A stretch of DNA of 44,725 nt from a virus, in the IMG/VR virus record IMGVR_UViG_3300031825_000396, positions 1 to 44,725 of that record. One strand, given 5' to 3'. This document shows, one piece after another, positions 7,422-16,220 of the stretch (positions within the stretch are counted from its first letter, which is position 1; every line of letters begins with the position of its first letter). The translations under genes were made by a program, and so were the position numbers. The notes under the pieces were generated by a model, which was not told where the DNA came from, made no database searches, and worked only from the letters and a program-made list of their open reading frames with translations.

Positions 7422-7774
7422 TACAGAATCGCCTCAACTGTTGTGGGGCCGTAGATAGTGCTGATGGTTACGGTGACGCTCAGCGCCCGCTTCTCAGTGT
7501 CGACCGTGCTGGAGTACTCAGTGATCTGCAGCACGCCCTGCGTGCCCAAGATGCGCTGGCGGATCGCCGCGTCGTAGGTGCCGTTGGTGTACTTGCCCAG
7601 AACTTCCGTGCCCCAGGGTGTGCCCTCGATCTTGTCGAGGAACCATTCCCCGCGCAGTAGGCGCAGCCGGGTGAGCACGGCCTGGCCGACTGCCTCCGGG
7701 GAGTCCTTGTAGAAGTCGGCCTGCTGCCCACCGAAGACGTAGTCGCCAGTGGCTGAGAGCTTTCGGTACCGCAT
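7421..7774 (-). CDS. Baseplate wedge subunit, gp25/gpW-like
   Basis: 117 residues. AVGQAVLTRLRLLRGEWFLD is the helix of the family with an acidic/arginine motif; further on come GTPWGTEVLG and RQRILGTQGVLQIT. Proteins of this type sit at the centre of the wedge and nucleate sheath assembly. It lies directly before the gpJ-like gene, the standard order in contractile systems. The length fits the family. Confidence 0.82.
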   Translation of the reverse strand: MRYRKLSATGDYVFGGQQADFYKDSPEAVGQAVLTRLRLLRGEWFLDKIEGTPWGTEVLGKYTNGTYDAAIRQRILGTQGVLQITEYSSTVDTEKRALSVTVTISTIYGPTTVEAIL

Positions 7775-7782
7775 GGGAATCC

Positions 7783-8538
7783 TCAGTTGACGTTGCCGCT
7801 GTTGCCGCTGCCAGGCTGGACGCCGCTGTGGGTATGCGTGTCGTCCACACGTTTGCCGTTCGCCAGGATCTGGCCAATCACGTTCAGCACACCGTTAAAA
7901 ACTGCAGCCGCGCCGCTGGCCGCGCTGCCGACCATGCCGCCAACAAAGGTCAGCAGGCCCGTGATCGTCACGGCCGCCGAGAACGTCGAAAGCGGCGCGA
8001 CCACGTCGAAGCCACCGGGCGCCACGATCTTGACCTTCTGCAGCGTCGGATTCATCTCGACATAGGTCGTGCCGCTTTCGGATCGAAGCTGCGTCGCAGT
8101 CGTGCTGACGTTTGGCAGAGCACGAGGCTTCGAGCGGAAGCCGAGCAGCACGAACCCATCGGAAAGGTCATGCATGCGCACCTCGACCTGTTCCTGTATG
8201 CCGCCCGACTGCCACCATGCATCGATGCACCGATTGGCGAAAACCACCAGGCACTCGTCGCCCGGGGCGACGGGAAATGTCAGCGTACAATTGCCTCCGG
8301 ATGGGAACTGCACAGGGCAATCGACCAGCATCGGCAGTTGTGTACTCACGATGGAGCCGTCCTGCTGCCTGACGAGCACCTTGATTGCCGGCTGCACCGC
8401 GCAGGTCAGAGGAAAATCGCCGCCGCCCGAGAACGACTGAATGATCCCGGGCAAGGCAGTCCACAGCCCCGCGCGCATCCCATCCAATGCTTCCCGTAGC
8501 GCAGTCTCGGGGTCGCCAATTCGTTCTCGTCTATCCAC
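7783..8538 (-). CDS. Membrane-puncturing spike, Gp138 family
   Basis: 251 residues. The N-terminal OB-like domain (DFPLTCAVQPAIKVL, FPSGGNCTLTFPVAPGDECLVVF) matches Gp138-type spikes. A triple-helix-like repetitive region follows, ending in DDTHTHSGVQPGSG. The HxH pair (about H235/H237) is the metal-binding tip motif of tail spikes. The protein would form the trimeric needle that pierces the outer membrane. The start is a GTG at 8538, with its weak AAGG ribosome site inside the divergent gene that begins at 8540. Confidence 0.88.
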   Translation of the reverse strand: MDRRERIGDPETALREALDGMRAGLWTALPGIIQSFSGGGDFPLTCAVQPAIKVLVRQQDGSIVSTQLPMLVDCPVQFPSGGNCTLTFPVAPGDECLVVFANRCIDAWWQSGGIQEQVEVRMHDLSDGFVLLGFRSKPRALPNVSTTATQLRSESGTTYVEMNPTLQKVKIVAPGGFDVVAPLSTFSAAVTITGLLTFVGGMVGSAASGAAAVFNGVLNVIGQILANGKRVDDTHTHSGVQPGSGNSGNVN

Positions 8539-8539
8539 T

Positions 8540-9136
8540 ATGAAACCTTTTCTTGCGTTGCTGGCCGTCGGCGTGGTGGTTGCCGGACAAGCTCATGGTC
8601 AAGGCTCGTATCCCAAGGCACAGATCGACCAGCTAGAACGGTTGAATGACAAGTGCCGTGGCGGAAGTGGCGACGATCCGAACACCCAGAAGGCTTGCGA
8701 TCAGCGCGACGCGGTCTATAGCAAGCTCGAGAAGTCTGGGTGGTGCTACGGAGGGCCTGGCGATGCTGGATATCAGCGTTCATGGAAGCGCTGCCCGGTT
8801 TCGGCCCCGCCTGAGGAAGTCGTCGACGAGGCCTATGTCTACCCGTTCGCCGGGATGGCAGTCGGGGCAACAGTGAACAACCAGTTTCCAACCATTCTCT
8901 ACCTGCACAAGAAGTGCGAGCTGCCGCTGGTGCACGCCAAGGACATGCGAGCCTATGCGTCCTATCGCGGCGTCTGGGATATCGGCTGCTGGGGCAAGGA
9001 TATCGACGGCAACGCGATCATCGTGGTCCCACAGATGGGCACACAATCTATGTCGCTCAGCGTTTTGCCTCTGGCAGACGTCCAGGCGAATCGCACCACT
9101 ATGACCATTAAGGCGCTGCCCACATACGGGCGCTAG
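8540..9136 (+). CDS. Secreted cysteine-containing protein, reversed inside the baseplate cluster
   Basis: 198 residues on the strand opposite to every neighbour from 2.5 to 29.5 kb. It has a clear signal peptide (MKPFLALLAVGVVVAGQAHG, cleaved near residue 20) and then LNDKCRGGSGDDPNTQKACDQRD and GWCYGG, a cysteine motif I have seen in short exported proteins of beta- and gamma-proteobacteria. The function is unknown. It starts one base after the divergent spike start codon and its stop overlaps the hub gene stop by 4 nt, so it fills the gap exactly. No Shine-Dalgarno is visible at the ATG, which argues for weak translation or an own promoter within the spike gene. A lysogen-expressed accessory (moron) gene is the best inference. 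Confidence 0.8.
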   Translation: MKPFLALLAVGVVVAGQAHGQGSYPKAQIDQLERLNDKCRGGSGDDPNTQKACDQRDAVYSKLEKSGWCYGGPGDAGYQRSWKRCPVSAPPEEVVDEAYVYPFAGMAVGATVNNQFPTILYLHKKCELPLVHAKDMRAYASYRGVWDIGCWGKDIDGNAIIVVPQMGTQSMSLSVLPLADVQANRTTMTIKALPTYGR

Positions 9137-10428
9137 CCGAACCGCTTGATCACGTTGTCCGGCGGCACATCGCCCCGATTGATGAATTGCTTCGGCAGCA
9201 CCGTCGCATCGGCTGCCAAACAGATCACATCCGTGTAGTACTCGTTGCCCCGGGTGTCGCCTGAATGGTCAGCGGTCATCACGTAGTAGAAGCCGTCGTC
9301 CTGCAGCTTCGCCTGGTGCTGTATCAGCTCGTTCTGGGCACCCTGCCCGACGTTCAGACTGTACTCATACCGCTGCACGCTCGCGTTGTCGATCTTGATG
9401 AGCTGGCTGATCTTCACGTTCGGGTTCAGCAGCATCTTGATGGTGATGCCGTTCTGGGTCTGCTCGGGTAGCCCAACCATGCCCGTTTCGGCGGTGATCA
9501 CCGGGATCTCGCCCGGCATGTATGACGTCTCGGGGACCATGATCGCCTTGCCGTCCTGGATGCTCCAGACTGTCTGGGTCGTCTTGGCGGCGGACCGCAT
9601 GAAGTCACGGGCCATCCCAAACATGACCTTGCCGCGCGGCAGGACCTTCAGAGCCTCGGCAGATTGGTCCGGCGCATCGGCCGCCGCGTTCATGTCGCGG
9701 AGCATGGCAAGCGCACTGTCGTACGCGGGCTTGTCGTTGAACTGGATGTTCCGCAGCATCACACCCGCCGCGTCGATCTTTGCCTTCGCCTGCCGGTAGA
9801 AAGCCAGCGCACCCGCCTGGTCGCCGGCAGCCGCGGCAGCGTCGCCTTGTGCTTCCAGGTCGAGACCTTCAGCCAAGGTGTTCTTGGCCTCCTTTGTGTC
9901 GTCGTCCAATATCTTTTTGGTGCGATCCACCTCGGCCTGCTGGCGGGCTATGTCCTCGGCCGTCGGGCGCGGGGTGCTTTGCCCCCACGGGGTGTAGCCC
10001 AGCGTCACGCCATACTTGACCATCTCCCGCGTGCAGACGTCGACCTGGTCGGCCACGGTCGAGCCGGCCGCGAGCGTCGTGTTCACCACCGCGAAGTTGT
10101 ACGCCGAATCGCCGTCCGCTGCCGTGATGTCCAGATACGTGTCCGTCTGGCTTTCCCGACCCCGCCGCACCTGTTTGATGGTGCCGTCGAAGATGATGCC
10201 GAAGTTGCCTTCGTAGCCGCCTTGCACCACCAGTCGCGTGAACTCTTTCTCGATCCGTTGCCTGGTGGTCTCGGAGACGTTGTACACCCGCACACGGGCA
10301 GAGTTCGGCGTCTGCAGGTCGCCGCGACTGATCCTGAACACGCACCGCAGTTCCGACAGTTCGGTCGCGGCACCGCCGGACTGGCCGACCAAGATGGAGA
10401 CCTTCCGGCCGTACTGTTTCGTGCCCAT
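9133..10428 (-). CDS. Baseplate hub protein (gp27/gpD-like) with inserted helical region
   Basis: 431 residues. The N-terminus (QYGRKVSILVG, ELRCVFRISRGDLQTPNSARVRVYN in part) and the C-terminal PGEIPVITAETGMVGLPEQT and YYVMTADHSGDTRGNEYYT blocks fit hub proteins of Pam3/AP22-like contractile tails. Between about residues 150 and 268 there is a helical, alanine- and charge-rich insertion that is not part of the usual hub folds. The gene abuts the baseplate plug gene (stop/start at 10428) and precedes the spike, apart from the reversed gene. Confidence 0.78.
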   Translation of the reverse strand: MGTKQYGRKVSILVGQSGGAATELSELRCVFRISRGDLQTPNSARVRVYNVSETTRQRIEKEFTRLVVQGGYEGNFGIIFDGTIKQVRRGRESQTDTYLDITAADGDSAYNFAVVNTTLAAGSTVADQVDVCTREMVKYGVTLGYTPWGQSTPRPTAEDIARQQAEVDRTKKILDDDTKEAKNTLAEGLDLEAQGDAAAAAGDQAGALAFYRQAKAKIDAAGVMLRNIQFNDKPAYDSALAMLRDMNAAADAPDQSAEALKVLPRGKVMFGMARDFMRSAAKTTQTVWSIQDGKAIMVPETSYMPGEIPVITAETGMVGLPEQTQNGITIKMLLNPNVKISQLIKIDNASVQRYEYSLNVGQGAQNELIQHQAKLQDDGFYYVMTADHSGDTRGNEYYTDVICLAADATVLPKQFINRGDVPPDNVIKRFG

Positions 10429-10745
10429 CAGTCCGTCACCCAGAATACGTGTGACCCGATGCCCAGGTCTTCAAACGTCGGTACATCGTCGGGTTCGGCC
10501 GCACCCTGCACCCAGAGCCGCCCACCGAAGCCCAAATGCCGATACTGCCCAAGCAAGTCCACGCCGGTCACCAGCGGGATGCCGCTCACAATCGGCTCGT
10601 TGGTCGTGTCGGCGATGTCCAGCACCCAGCCGGCGCCGCCGGCCGCGCGGTACTGAAGGGTCATGCGGTAATCCACGCCGCTGAGCGTCACGGTGAACCG
10701 TTGTGGATCCGGCGTGAGTGGGATTTCGTAAAAGGTGGGCATCAC
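10428..10745 (-). CDS. Baseplate plug protein (Pam3 gp18-like)
   Basis: 105 residues, strand-rich, with FYEIPLTPDPQRFTVTLSGV at the N-terminus, TLQYRAAGGAGWVLDI, and PIVSGIPLVTGVDLLGQY. This is the pattern of the small plug-like baseplate proteins found between the Dit-like and hub genes of small contractile phages. It overlaps the Dit-like gene by 4 nt and touches the hub gene start, so the three are translationally coupled. Confidence 0.75.
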   Translation of the reverse strand: MMPTFYEIPLTPDPQRFTVTLSGVDYRMTLQYRAAGGAGWVLDIADTTNEPIVSGIPLVTGVDLLGQYRHLGFGGRLWVQGAAEPDDVPTFEDLGIGSHVFWVTD

Positions 10746-11320
10746 ATGCTCGTCGGTGGCACTGACCCGCCTGGCGCCGGCGTGGCCGGCGTCGCGGCCT
10801 TCGTCCCTGTGTTCTGGGTCTCTGCCGTCGCCTGAGGGGAAGCCTGACTTTCCTTCGGCGGCAGCCTTGTCGCCTGCGTCTGCACGATCCTGATCTGCTT
10901 CAGCGTAGCCGTGACGCTCAACGCCTCACCGGTCTTCTGGTCCTTCACCACCCGCAGCGACTTGAACAGCATGTCGCGGTACATGCGCATCGACGTGACA
11001 ACGTCGAAGGGCTGACGCGTCTCCTGCAGCGCCAGCAGCTGCGAGTACACCGTGCTGATGTAGTCGGCGGACGGCAGGCCGCCCCCGGTGAAGATCGACT
11101 CCAGCGTGCCGATCAGCGCGGACAGGTCGGCGTTCGACCAGCCACACTGGATCGTCACCTCGGGCTGCAGCTTGAACGCGTGATCGTTGATCTGAGCGCC
11201 CTTCTCGACCGGATGCTCGGTAATCTGCAGCTCGTCCTGGTGGGCCTCCTCAAACGTGCAGCCGATCTTCACCGGGCCGATGGTCTTCGGCACCAGGGTG
11301 ATGATATCGAGGAAGCTCAC
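10742..11320 (-). CDS. Baseplate protein, Dit/DUF6046-like
   Basis: 192 residues. The N-terminal domain (GPVKIGCTFEEAHQDELQIT, FKLQPEVTIQCGWSN) is strand-rich like the N-terminal part of distal tail proteins. RMYRDMLFKSLRVV and TATLKQIRIVQTQ are typical internal strands. The last 40 residues are a low-complexity proline/threonine/glutamine tail. It lies immediately after the tape measure gene, with a 4-nt overlap, which is the usual place for the protein that caps the tube and starts the baseplate. Confidence 0.75.
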   Translation of the reverse strand: MSFLDIITLVPKTIGPVKIGCTFEEAHQDELQITEHPVEKGAQINDHAFKLQPEVTIQCGWSNADLSALIGTLESIFTGGGLPSADYISTVYSQLLALQETRQPFDVVTSMRMYRDMLFKSLRVVKDQKTGEALSVTATLKQIRIVQTQATRLPPKESQASPQATAETQNTGTKAATPATPAPGGSVPPTSM

Positions 11321-13026
11321 GAGATTGCCCCTTGCATGTTGCGCACGATTTCGTCGTTCACCTGGCGCTGGCCGTCGTTGACCGCCCGGCCGGCCGCCGC
11401 CGGGTCAGATACGCCATACAGGTTGATGGTCGTTTCCTGCTTCAGATCGACCGCGGCGGAACCACGGCGCGCGGCTTCCAGATCAGCCTGAGCCGGCCGC
11501 TCGTAGTACCGCGACACGATCTCGCCCGCCTGTTGGGCGTTCTGCGCGGCGCGTAGCAGCTGGCCGGCGCGCTGCTCAGCGCCCTGCGTCAACTCGTGGT
11601 TCACGAACTGCAGTTGCTCCATCAGGGACGAATCCCGGATGTCCTTGCCGGCCCACGCCTTGAAATTCGCCTGACGGTCGGGGTGCCATTGCGCGACGCC
11701 ATAGGCTCGCCCGTTGTCGCCGACCGCCCGGTGGTTCAGGCCGGCGCCGCTCTCGCGCTGAAGGTTGGCCACAATCCCCACGGCCTGGTCATGCGTCCAG
11801 CCCATGCGCTGGAAGAAAGACACCGCATCGCCGCCAGCGCTGCCCGATCCGGTGGGCTGGCCGGCCGCCGCGCGCCGGCGAGCCAGCTCGGCATCCTCGC
11901 CATTGTTCAGGCCTCCGCTGTGAAACATCAGCGCAGCCGCGCCGCCGATCCGGGCCGCCCACGGCAGGAAGCGAGCCAGCCAGCCGGCGCCCGCACCAGC
12001 AGCAGCCCCGGCGCCGGCGGCACCGCCAGCACCAGCCGCGCCGCCGGCCGCAGCTGCCGCCGCATTGGCCGCGCCCAGAGCGCGCACCGCCGCGACCATC
12101 TTCCAGATGCCGCTGACGATCTTGAACCCGCCCAGCGCACTGAATGCGCCGACCAGCAGCATGATCTTCGTGGACCAGCCGTCGGTGGCCTTGTCCAACT
12201 CAATGAACTGGTCGGAGAGCCACGACAGCGGTGGCCCGAGAGCCGCCACCGCCGTCAGGATGGCGCTAGCAATGTCCGCGACGCGCTGCGCAATCTCGCC
12301 CGAATGGTCCTCGAACCACTTCTGGAACCGTGCGAGCTGCGGCCCGACCTTGCGCAGCAGCGCGCCCTCCACCTTGATGGCAAAGTTCTCGAACGTGGTG
12401 CCCAGGCCGCGCAGGGCCACCATGAACGCGTGGGCGTCTTCGGCTGCCTTGTCCAACCCGTTGCGCCGGGACATCTCCCGATACTGCTGCATGAACTTGG
12501 CGAAATCGCCATCACGCATCGCCAGCAGCAGGTTCTCGTCGATGCCGAGGATGTTGCCGTACTGGCTGGCCAGGTACGTCGGGCGCTTGGCCAGTTCGGC
12601 GCCGAGGTCGGACAGGATGTCGACCGTGTCGCGCAGCTCGCCGTTGGCGTTGCGCGTCTGCACGCCCAGCGTGGCCAGGTAGCCCTCGCCGGCCGGGTTG
12701 TTGCGCAGGAACTTGGCCAGGCTCTCGACCGCACCGAAGGCCGTCTCGGTCGAGATGCCCATATTGCGGGCGGCGAAGTCGAACGCCTTCAGGCTGGTGG
12801 CCGCCGCGCCCGTGCGCTTCGAGACGAAGTACAGATTCTCGAGCTTCGACGCCAACGCGGACACGCCGACGCTGACGGCCAGAGCCGATGCCGAGATGGT
12901 CGTCACCAGTTGCTTGACGCCCTTGGTAGCCCGCTCGACGCCGTCGGAGAACTTCTTCAGGCCCTTCTCGTCGACCTTGAAGCCCAAGGCGACGAGGAAT
13001 TCACGGATGACGGTGCTTTGGGCCAT
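11317..13026 (-). CDS. Tail tape measure protein with C-terminal lysozyme-like domain
   Basis: 569 residues. The N-terminal two thirds have helices and hydrophobic stretches typical of tape measure proteins that set tail length and pass into the host envelope. An alanine/glycine low-complexity hinge follows (about 332-365). Residues about 400-490 (SFFQRMGWTHDQAVGIVANL, RESGAGLN, YGVAQWH) form a phage tail lysozyme domain with its glutamate in QRESG, presumed to open peptidoglycan during injection. At 569 residues it implies a short contractile tail. The start at 13026 lies inside the frameshifted chaperone extension. Confidence 0.88.
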   Translation of the reverse strand: MAQSTVIREFLVALGFKVDEKGLKKFSDGVERATKGVKQLVTTISASALAVSVGVSALASKLENLYFVSKRTGAAATSLKAFDFAARNMGISTETAFGAVESLAKFLRNNPAGEGYLATLGVQTRNANGELRDTVDILSDLGAELAKRPTYLASQYGNILGIDENLLLAMRDGDFAKFMQQYREMSRRNGLDKAAEDAHAFMVALRGLGTTFENFAIKVEGALLRKVGPQLARFQKWFEDHSGEIAQRVADIASAILTAVAALGPPLSWLSDQFIELDKATDGWSTKIMLLVGAFSALGGFKIVSGIWKMVAAVRALGAANAAAAAAGGAAGAGGAAGAGAAAGAGAGWLARFLPWAARIGGAAALMFHSGGLNNGEDAELARRRAAAGQPTGSGSAGGDAVSFFQRMGWTHDQAVGIVANLQRESGAGLNHRAVGDNGRAYGVAQWHPDRQANFKAWAGKDIRDSSLMEQLQFVNHELTQGAEQRAGQLLRAAQNAQQAGEIVSRYYERPAQADLEAARRGSAAVDLKQETTINLYGVSDPAAAGRAVNDGQRQVNDEIVRNMQGAIS

Positions 13027-13677
13027 TGCTCTGCTGTTCCAAGATGCGGCGCGCGGCCGCCAGGTTGTCGGCTTCCATCGTTAGGAAGTCGTTCATCAGC
13101 GCGATGTCTTCCAGGCCGAGCGTCCCGTCCAGCAGCGACTCGTACTTGCACATCTGGGCCTTCACAGGCGCGAGCAAATATTCCTCGCCACCAGGCAGGT
13201 GCTTCAGCCAGCCGGTGCTGCCGATTCCGGGCTGCTCGCTTGGCTTGTAAGCAGCCCTTGAATAAAAGGGCCGAGGTTGGCCACGATGACCTGCACCACG
13301 AGGGGCAGGATCACGGCCATGTCCATGTCCTGGAACATGAGCGTCTTCTGCCCAGGGGACACCACGGAAGCCCAACCAGTCTCCTGCCGGCGCTGCACGG
13401 CGGTCAGGCAGTTGTCCATGACGTAATCGGCGTCCGCATCGTTCATGGCAGCAAGCGCATCAGCGAACGGCTGCAGTGCCTCGCCGAAGCCGTCCAGGTC
13501 GCCGGTGAGCGCGCCGATTGCGCCGGCAGCGCCGCCGCTCGTCTTCGCCAGCTTCACGAAGACCGGGATCAGCGGCGGGATGATCGGGGCGATGCGGCGC
13601 GACACATGGAACTGTTGCTTTGCGGTCAGCCGCCCGATCGAGTAGGCGTTGCCGCCGAGTTGAATCTCACGTGTCAT
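13001..13677 (-). CDS. Tail assembly chaperone GT-type fusion made by -1 frameshift
   Basis: Two frames joined by a programmed slip. The zero-frame protein (see the separate entry) runs from 13677. At CCCTTTT (13270 down to 13264) the ribosome can shift back one base, after which the second frame reads on to 13001. The result is a 225-residue fusion: 138 residues from frame 0 plus 87 from frame -1 (YSRAAYKPSEQ, then WLKHLPGGEEYLLAPV). The extension has no plausible start of its own upstream of its conserved part. This equals lambda gpG/gpGT and similar chaperone pairs that load the tape measure protein. The fusion's end overlaps the tape measure start, as in other tailed phages. Confidence 0.85.
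13204..13677 (-). CDS. Tail assembly chaperone, unshifted (G-type)
   Basis: 157 residues from the ATG at 13677, the unshifted product of the chaperone gene. It contains ITREIQLGG-like strand start (MTREIQLGGNAYSIGRL), a helical middle (ISRRIAPIIPPLIPVF-like) and a hydrophobic stretch near the end (VILPLVVQVIVANL). In tailed phages the short form is made in large excess over the shifted fusion, and both coat the tape measure during tube assembly. It follows the tube gene in the standard order tube, chaperone, tape measure. An upstream in-frame start would overlap the tube gene and is less likely. Confidence 0.82.
   Translation of the reverse strand: MTREIQLGGNAYSIGRLTAKQQFHVSRRIAPIIPPLIPVFVKLAKTSGGAAGAIGALTGDLDGFGEALQPFADALAAMNDADADYVMDNCLTAVQRRQETGWASVVSPGQKTLMFQDMDMAVILPLVVQVIVANLGPFIQGLLTSQASSPESAAPAG
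13229..13270 (-). promoter_or_regulatory. Programmed -1 ribosomal frameshift signal
   Basis: On the minus strand the heptamer C CCT TTT (13270-13264) is a canonical X XXY YYZ slippery site in the chaperone's zero frame. After a 6-nt spacer (ATTCAA) comes an 8-bp perfect stem, GGGCTGCT (13257-13250) with AGCAGCCC (13236-13229), around a 13-nt loop. Site, spacing and stem are as expected for a -1 stimulator. Confidence 0.88.
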
Positions 13678-13679
13678 GG

Positions 13680-14126
13680 TCAGTACGTTCCCAGCATGCC
13701 TTCGATGCGGCCGGCGTCGAACACCCATTCGACTGTGCCGCCTTCGGTGGCGTAGGTCAGATCCGGCACCTTCTTGAAGGCGCAGAAGATGCCAGCAATG
13801 GCGTCACCCGCGACCGACTGGGTCACGGTGATGACGTTCTTCCCCCAGAGGCGACTGTCGATCTTCTGCGCGTTGTACAGCGCCATCAGTGTCCGGTTGA
13901 TCGGCGCGGTCTTCAGGTACCGCAGCGTGATCTGGCCCGAGCTATCCGCGCGCAGGCTGTGCTGCACGCTGCCGTCCGACCCCACCGCCATGGCGTTTTT
14001 GTCGTTCGCCATGGCAACGGTGATGCCTTCTTCAGCCGTGGCCTCGCCGTAGCCGAGCGAGAACGAGCCGCCCGGCCCGGTAATGGACGCCTGGACATCG
14101 ATAAACGAATAGGTGCCGCCTTGCAT
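13680..14126 (-). CDS. Tail tube protein, DUF3277
   Basis: 148 residues matching DUF3277: GGTYSFIDVQASITGPGGS at the N-terminus, then SLRADSSGQITLRYLKTAP and VITVTQSVAGDAIAGIFCAF. Members are the tube (inner tail) proteins of a group of contractile phages related to KPP10 and AP22. Placement right after the sheath gene supports this. It forms the rigid channel through which DNA passes. Confidence 0.88.
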   Translation of the reverse strand: MQGGTYSFIDVQASITGPGGSFSLGYGEATAEEGITVAMANDKNAMAVGSDGSVQHSLRADSSGQITLRYLKTAPINRTLMALYNAQKIDSRLWGKNVITVTQSVAGDAIAGIFCAFKKVPDLTYATEGGTVEWVFDAGRIEGMLGTY

Positions 14127-14141
14127 GGTCTCTTTCCCCTA

Positions 14142-15623
14142 TCAGCGGTTCACGTTGACCAGGATGTCAACGGTATGGATGGCGCCGGCTTCCTTCGCCG
14201 CGACCTGGAACGCCACGGACTTGCGCGCCTCGCGGTCTGCTTGCGACTGCAGCGCGATCGGCGGCACGTAGACGTAATAGCCCTTGGCCAGCGTATCGCC
14301 CTGCTTCAGCGCACCGAATCCGCCAGAGTTCCAGACGCCGGGGGCCAGATAGCCGTTGTTCACGGCTGCGGCGCATGCTGCCTCGATCGTGGTGCCGATC
14401 AGGGCATTGCCCGCGTCGGTCTGCGGAACCTTCGTCAGGCTCTGATACAACAGGTTGTACACGTCGGTCTGGATGCGATTGCGGAACCAAATCGAGTTGT
14501 AGACCGAGTCGATGTAGATGCCGCTAGGCGTCACACCGTACTGCACGATGGCCGTGTCGTTGTCGTACTCCACGAACACGTTGCCCCGCTTGTCCTGCAA
14601 CACGTTGGCTTGGCTGCTCGACAGGGTCTCCGGCACGATGCCCGGCTCCTGCTTGTGCATCAGGGTGATTGTCGTGTTGTTGCCGTTGAAATTGGTCGTC
14701 AGCAGACGGCCGAAGAGCGATGCCGCGGCATACGGGCTCGTGCTCGAGTACTGAGCGAACGAGTATTTGTAGCCCTTCGCCTTGAAGCGCGACAGCAGAT
14801 CGGTGGTCGCGGTGCCGTCCAGCGCCTGCGGTTCCTGCGTCGTCGCGCCGTAGATGTGGCGCTGATCCGCCTCGATCAGGTCGGCCACGGCCACGTGCTG
14901 GTCGTTCGTCAGCGACGTGTCGGCGAACTGGATGCCCAGGAACTTGTTCGCAAAACGGTCCAGGAAGACATTCACGCACGCGTCCGGGGCCTCGGCCAAG
15001 ATGCCGTCGACCGGTACCGAGGCCAGCCCGCTGGTCATGCCCAGCATGGCCGAGATGTCGGTGCCAGAGCCCGTCGGCGTGGCATAGCTGACCTTTGAGC
15101 TGGTGCCTGTGGTCGGCGAGGCGATCACGAACTGCGTGCCGTTCCAGACGCAAGTGGCGCCGGCCAGTGCGGTCTGGATGATCGTGGCCACACCGTTCAG
15201 GTTCGTCACGCCCGAGAAGTCCATCGCCGACACGGTCTTCACGGTCGCGTCGATCGTGACCTTGAACGAGCCGGCCGTGACCGCCTTCCACACCGTGATG
15301 TCCTTCTGAGCGGCGGACAGCGCTGCGCCGCGCAGCGAGCCGGCCGTGGCGGTCTTCGCCCAGCGGCCGATGTTGAGCTGAGACGGCTGGGGCGTCTGCT
15401 GGAAGTACAGCAGCGCGGCCAGGTATTCCGGCGCCGTGTTGCCGAATTCGCTGCCCACGGCGTCGATGGTGCCGTACGAGCGCATGCGTTCGTTGGTGTC
15501 GATCACCGGCGAAGCGCCCAGGATCACCTCATTGTTGAGGTTGGCGCCCTGGGCCGCTAGCGGCGACATGTTGATGGAGACGTTGATCAGCCGCGATACC
15601 GGCAGTCCGTTGGACATGGTCAT
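14142..15623 (-). CDS. Contractile tail sheath protein, DUF3383
   Basis: 493 residues of the DUF3383 family, the sheath-like protein of small contractile phages. Seen are [20 protein letters not shown] at the start, [24 protein letters not shown] in parts, a middle insertion domain with [20 protein letters not shown], and a C-terminal core with [20 protein letters not shown]. The C-terminal block is the conserved sheath fold. The protein surrounds the tube and contracts to drive it into the cell. Its presence is the strongest single sign that this is a myovirus. Confidence 0.9.
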   Translation of the reverse strand: MTMSNGLPVSRLINVSINMSPLAAQGANLNNEVILGASPVIDTNERMRSYGTIDAVGSEFGNTAPEYLAALLYFQQTPQPSQLNIGRWAKTATAGSLRGAALSAAQKDITVWKAVTAGSFKVTIDATVKTVSAMDFSGVTNLNGVATIIQTALAGATCVWNGTQFVIASPTTGTSSKVSYATPTGSGTDISAMLGMTSGLASVPVDGILAEAPDACVNVFLDRFANKFLGIQFADTSLTNDQHVAVADLIEADQRHIYGATTQEPQALDGTATTDLLSRFKAKGYKYSFAQYSSTSPYAAASLFGRLLTTNFNGNNTTITLMHKQEPGIVPETLSSSQANVLQDKRGNVFVEYDNDTAIVQYGVTPSGIYIDSVYNSIWFRNRIQTDVYNLLYQSLTKVPQTDAGNALIGTTIEAACAAAVNNGYLAPGVWNSGGFGALKQGDTLAKGYYVYVPPIALQSQADREARKSVAFQVAAKEAGAIHTVDILVNVNR

Positions 15624-15626
15624 CCT

Positions 15627-16217
15627 CTACTGGTGAATGTTGGTCGTCGCGACCACCGGCGGCACCGAGTCGGTGGTGCTCTGCACTTCGGCGGACAACA
15701 GGTTGAGGACCGGATAGGTCCGGATGATCTTGCGGCGCAGGGTCAGCGTCAGGTCGTATCGCCGATTCCACTGCTGGTTGATGAGCGCCGGCGCGGCTTG
15801 GATATCGCTCGCGCGGACAAACTTCATGCCATTCAGCGCCAACTTCTCGCCGTTCTGGGGGATGGACATGCCGTCGGCCAGGAGCTGGGCATATCCCTTC
15901 GCGGCCGGGCCGTAGAACGAGCACAGCAGGTCGATCTCCTGGTGCCGGATGTAGTCGTCGCTGCCGTCGCCTTCCCCGTCGTGCTGGATAGCCGGACCTG
16001 CGTCGTTCGCCTGCCGGCTGATACCGATGGCACCCCAGTTCTCCGACGGCTCGGGCTGCTTCGGTACCGTGGCCTGCCAGCGCGGCCGCACCATGGAGCC
16101 CGGCAGCCCCGTCACGCCTGCCACCAGTTCCTGCAGCAGATCGTCGAGCGCGTCGTCTTCGGCCGGCACCGGCGCCGTCGGCGCAAGGTAGCCGCCGGTG
16201 GCGCTGGTGTTTGCCAT
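15627..16217 (-). CDS. Neck/tail terminator-like protein
   Basis: 196 residues. After a flexible N-terminus comes VRPRWQATVPKQPEPSENW, then HQEIDLLCSFYGPAAKGYAQ, LALNGMKFVRASDIQAAP and RRYDLTLTLRRKI. This is the LIC_12616-like pattern of neck proteins that close the tail tube beneath the connector. The gene lies between the head-completion genes and the sheath gene, the position expected for a tail terminator. Confidence 0.72.
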   Translation of the reverse strand: MANTSATGGYLAPTAPVPAEDDALDDLLQELVAGVTGLPGSMVRPRWQATVPKQPEPSENWGAIGISRQANDAGPAIQHDGEGDGSDDYIRHQEIDLLCSFYGPAAKGYAQLLADGMSIPQNGEKLALNGMKFVRASDIQAAPALINQQWNRRYDLTLTLRRKIIRTYPVLNLLSAEVQSTTDSVPPVVATTNIHQ

Positions 16218-16220
16218 GGA

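Noticed and set aside
11596-13755. A 719-codon open frame on the plus strand opposite the tape measure and chaperone genes
   Set aside because: It is antisense to well-supported genes in GC-rich DNA, where stop codons are rare opposite real genes. Its translation is low-complexity, rich in Arg/Ala/His/Gln, with no recognisable domain and no fitting start signal.
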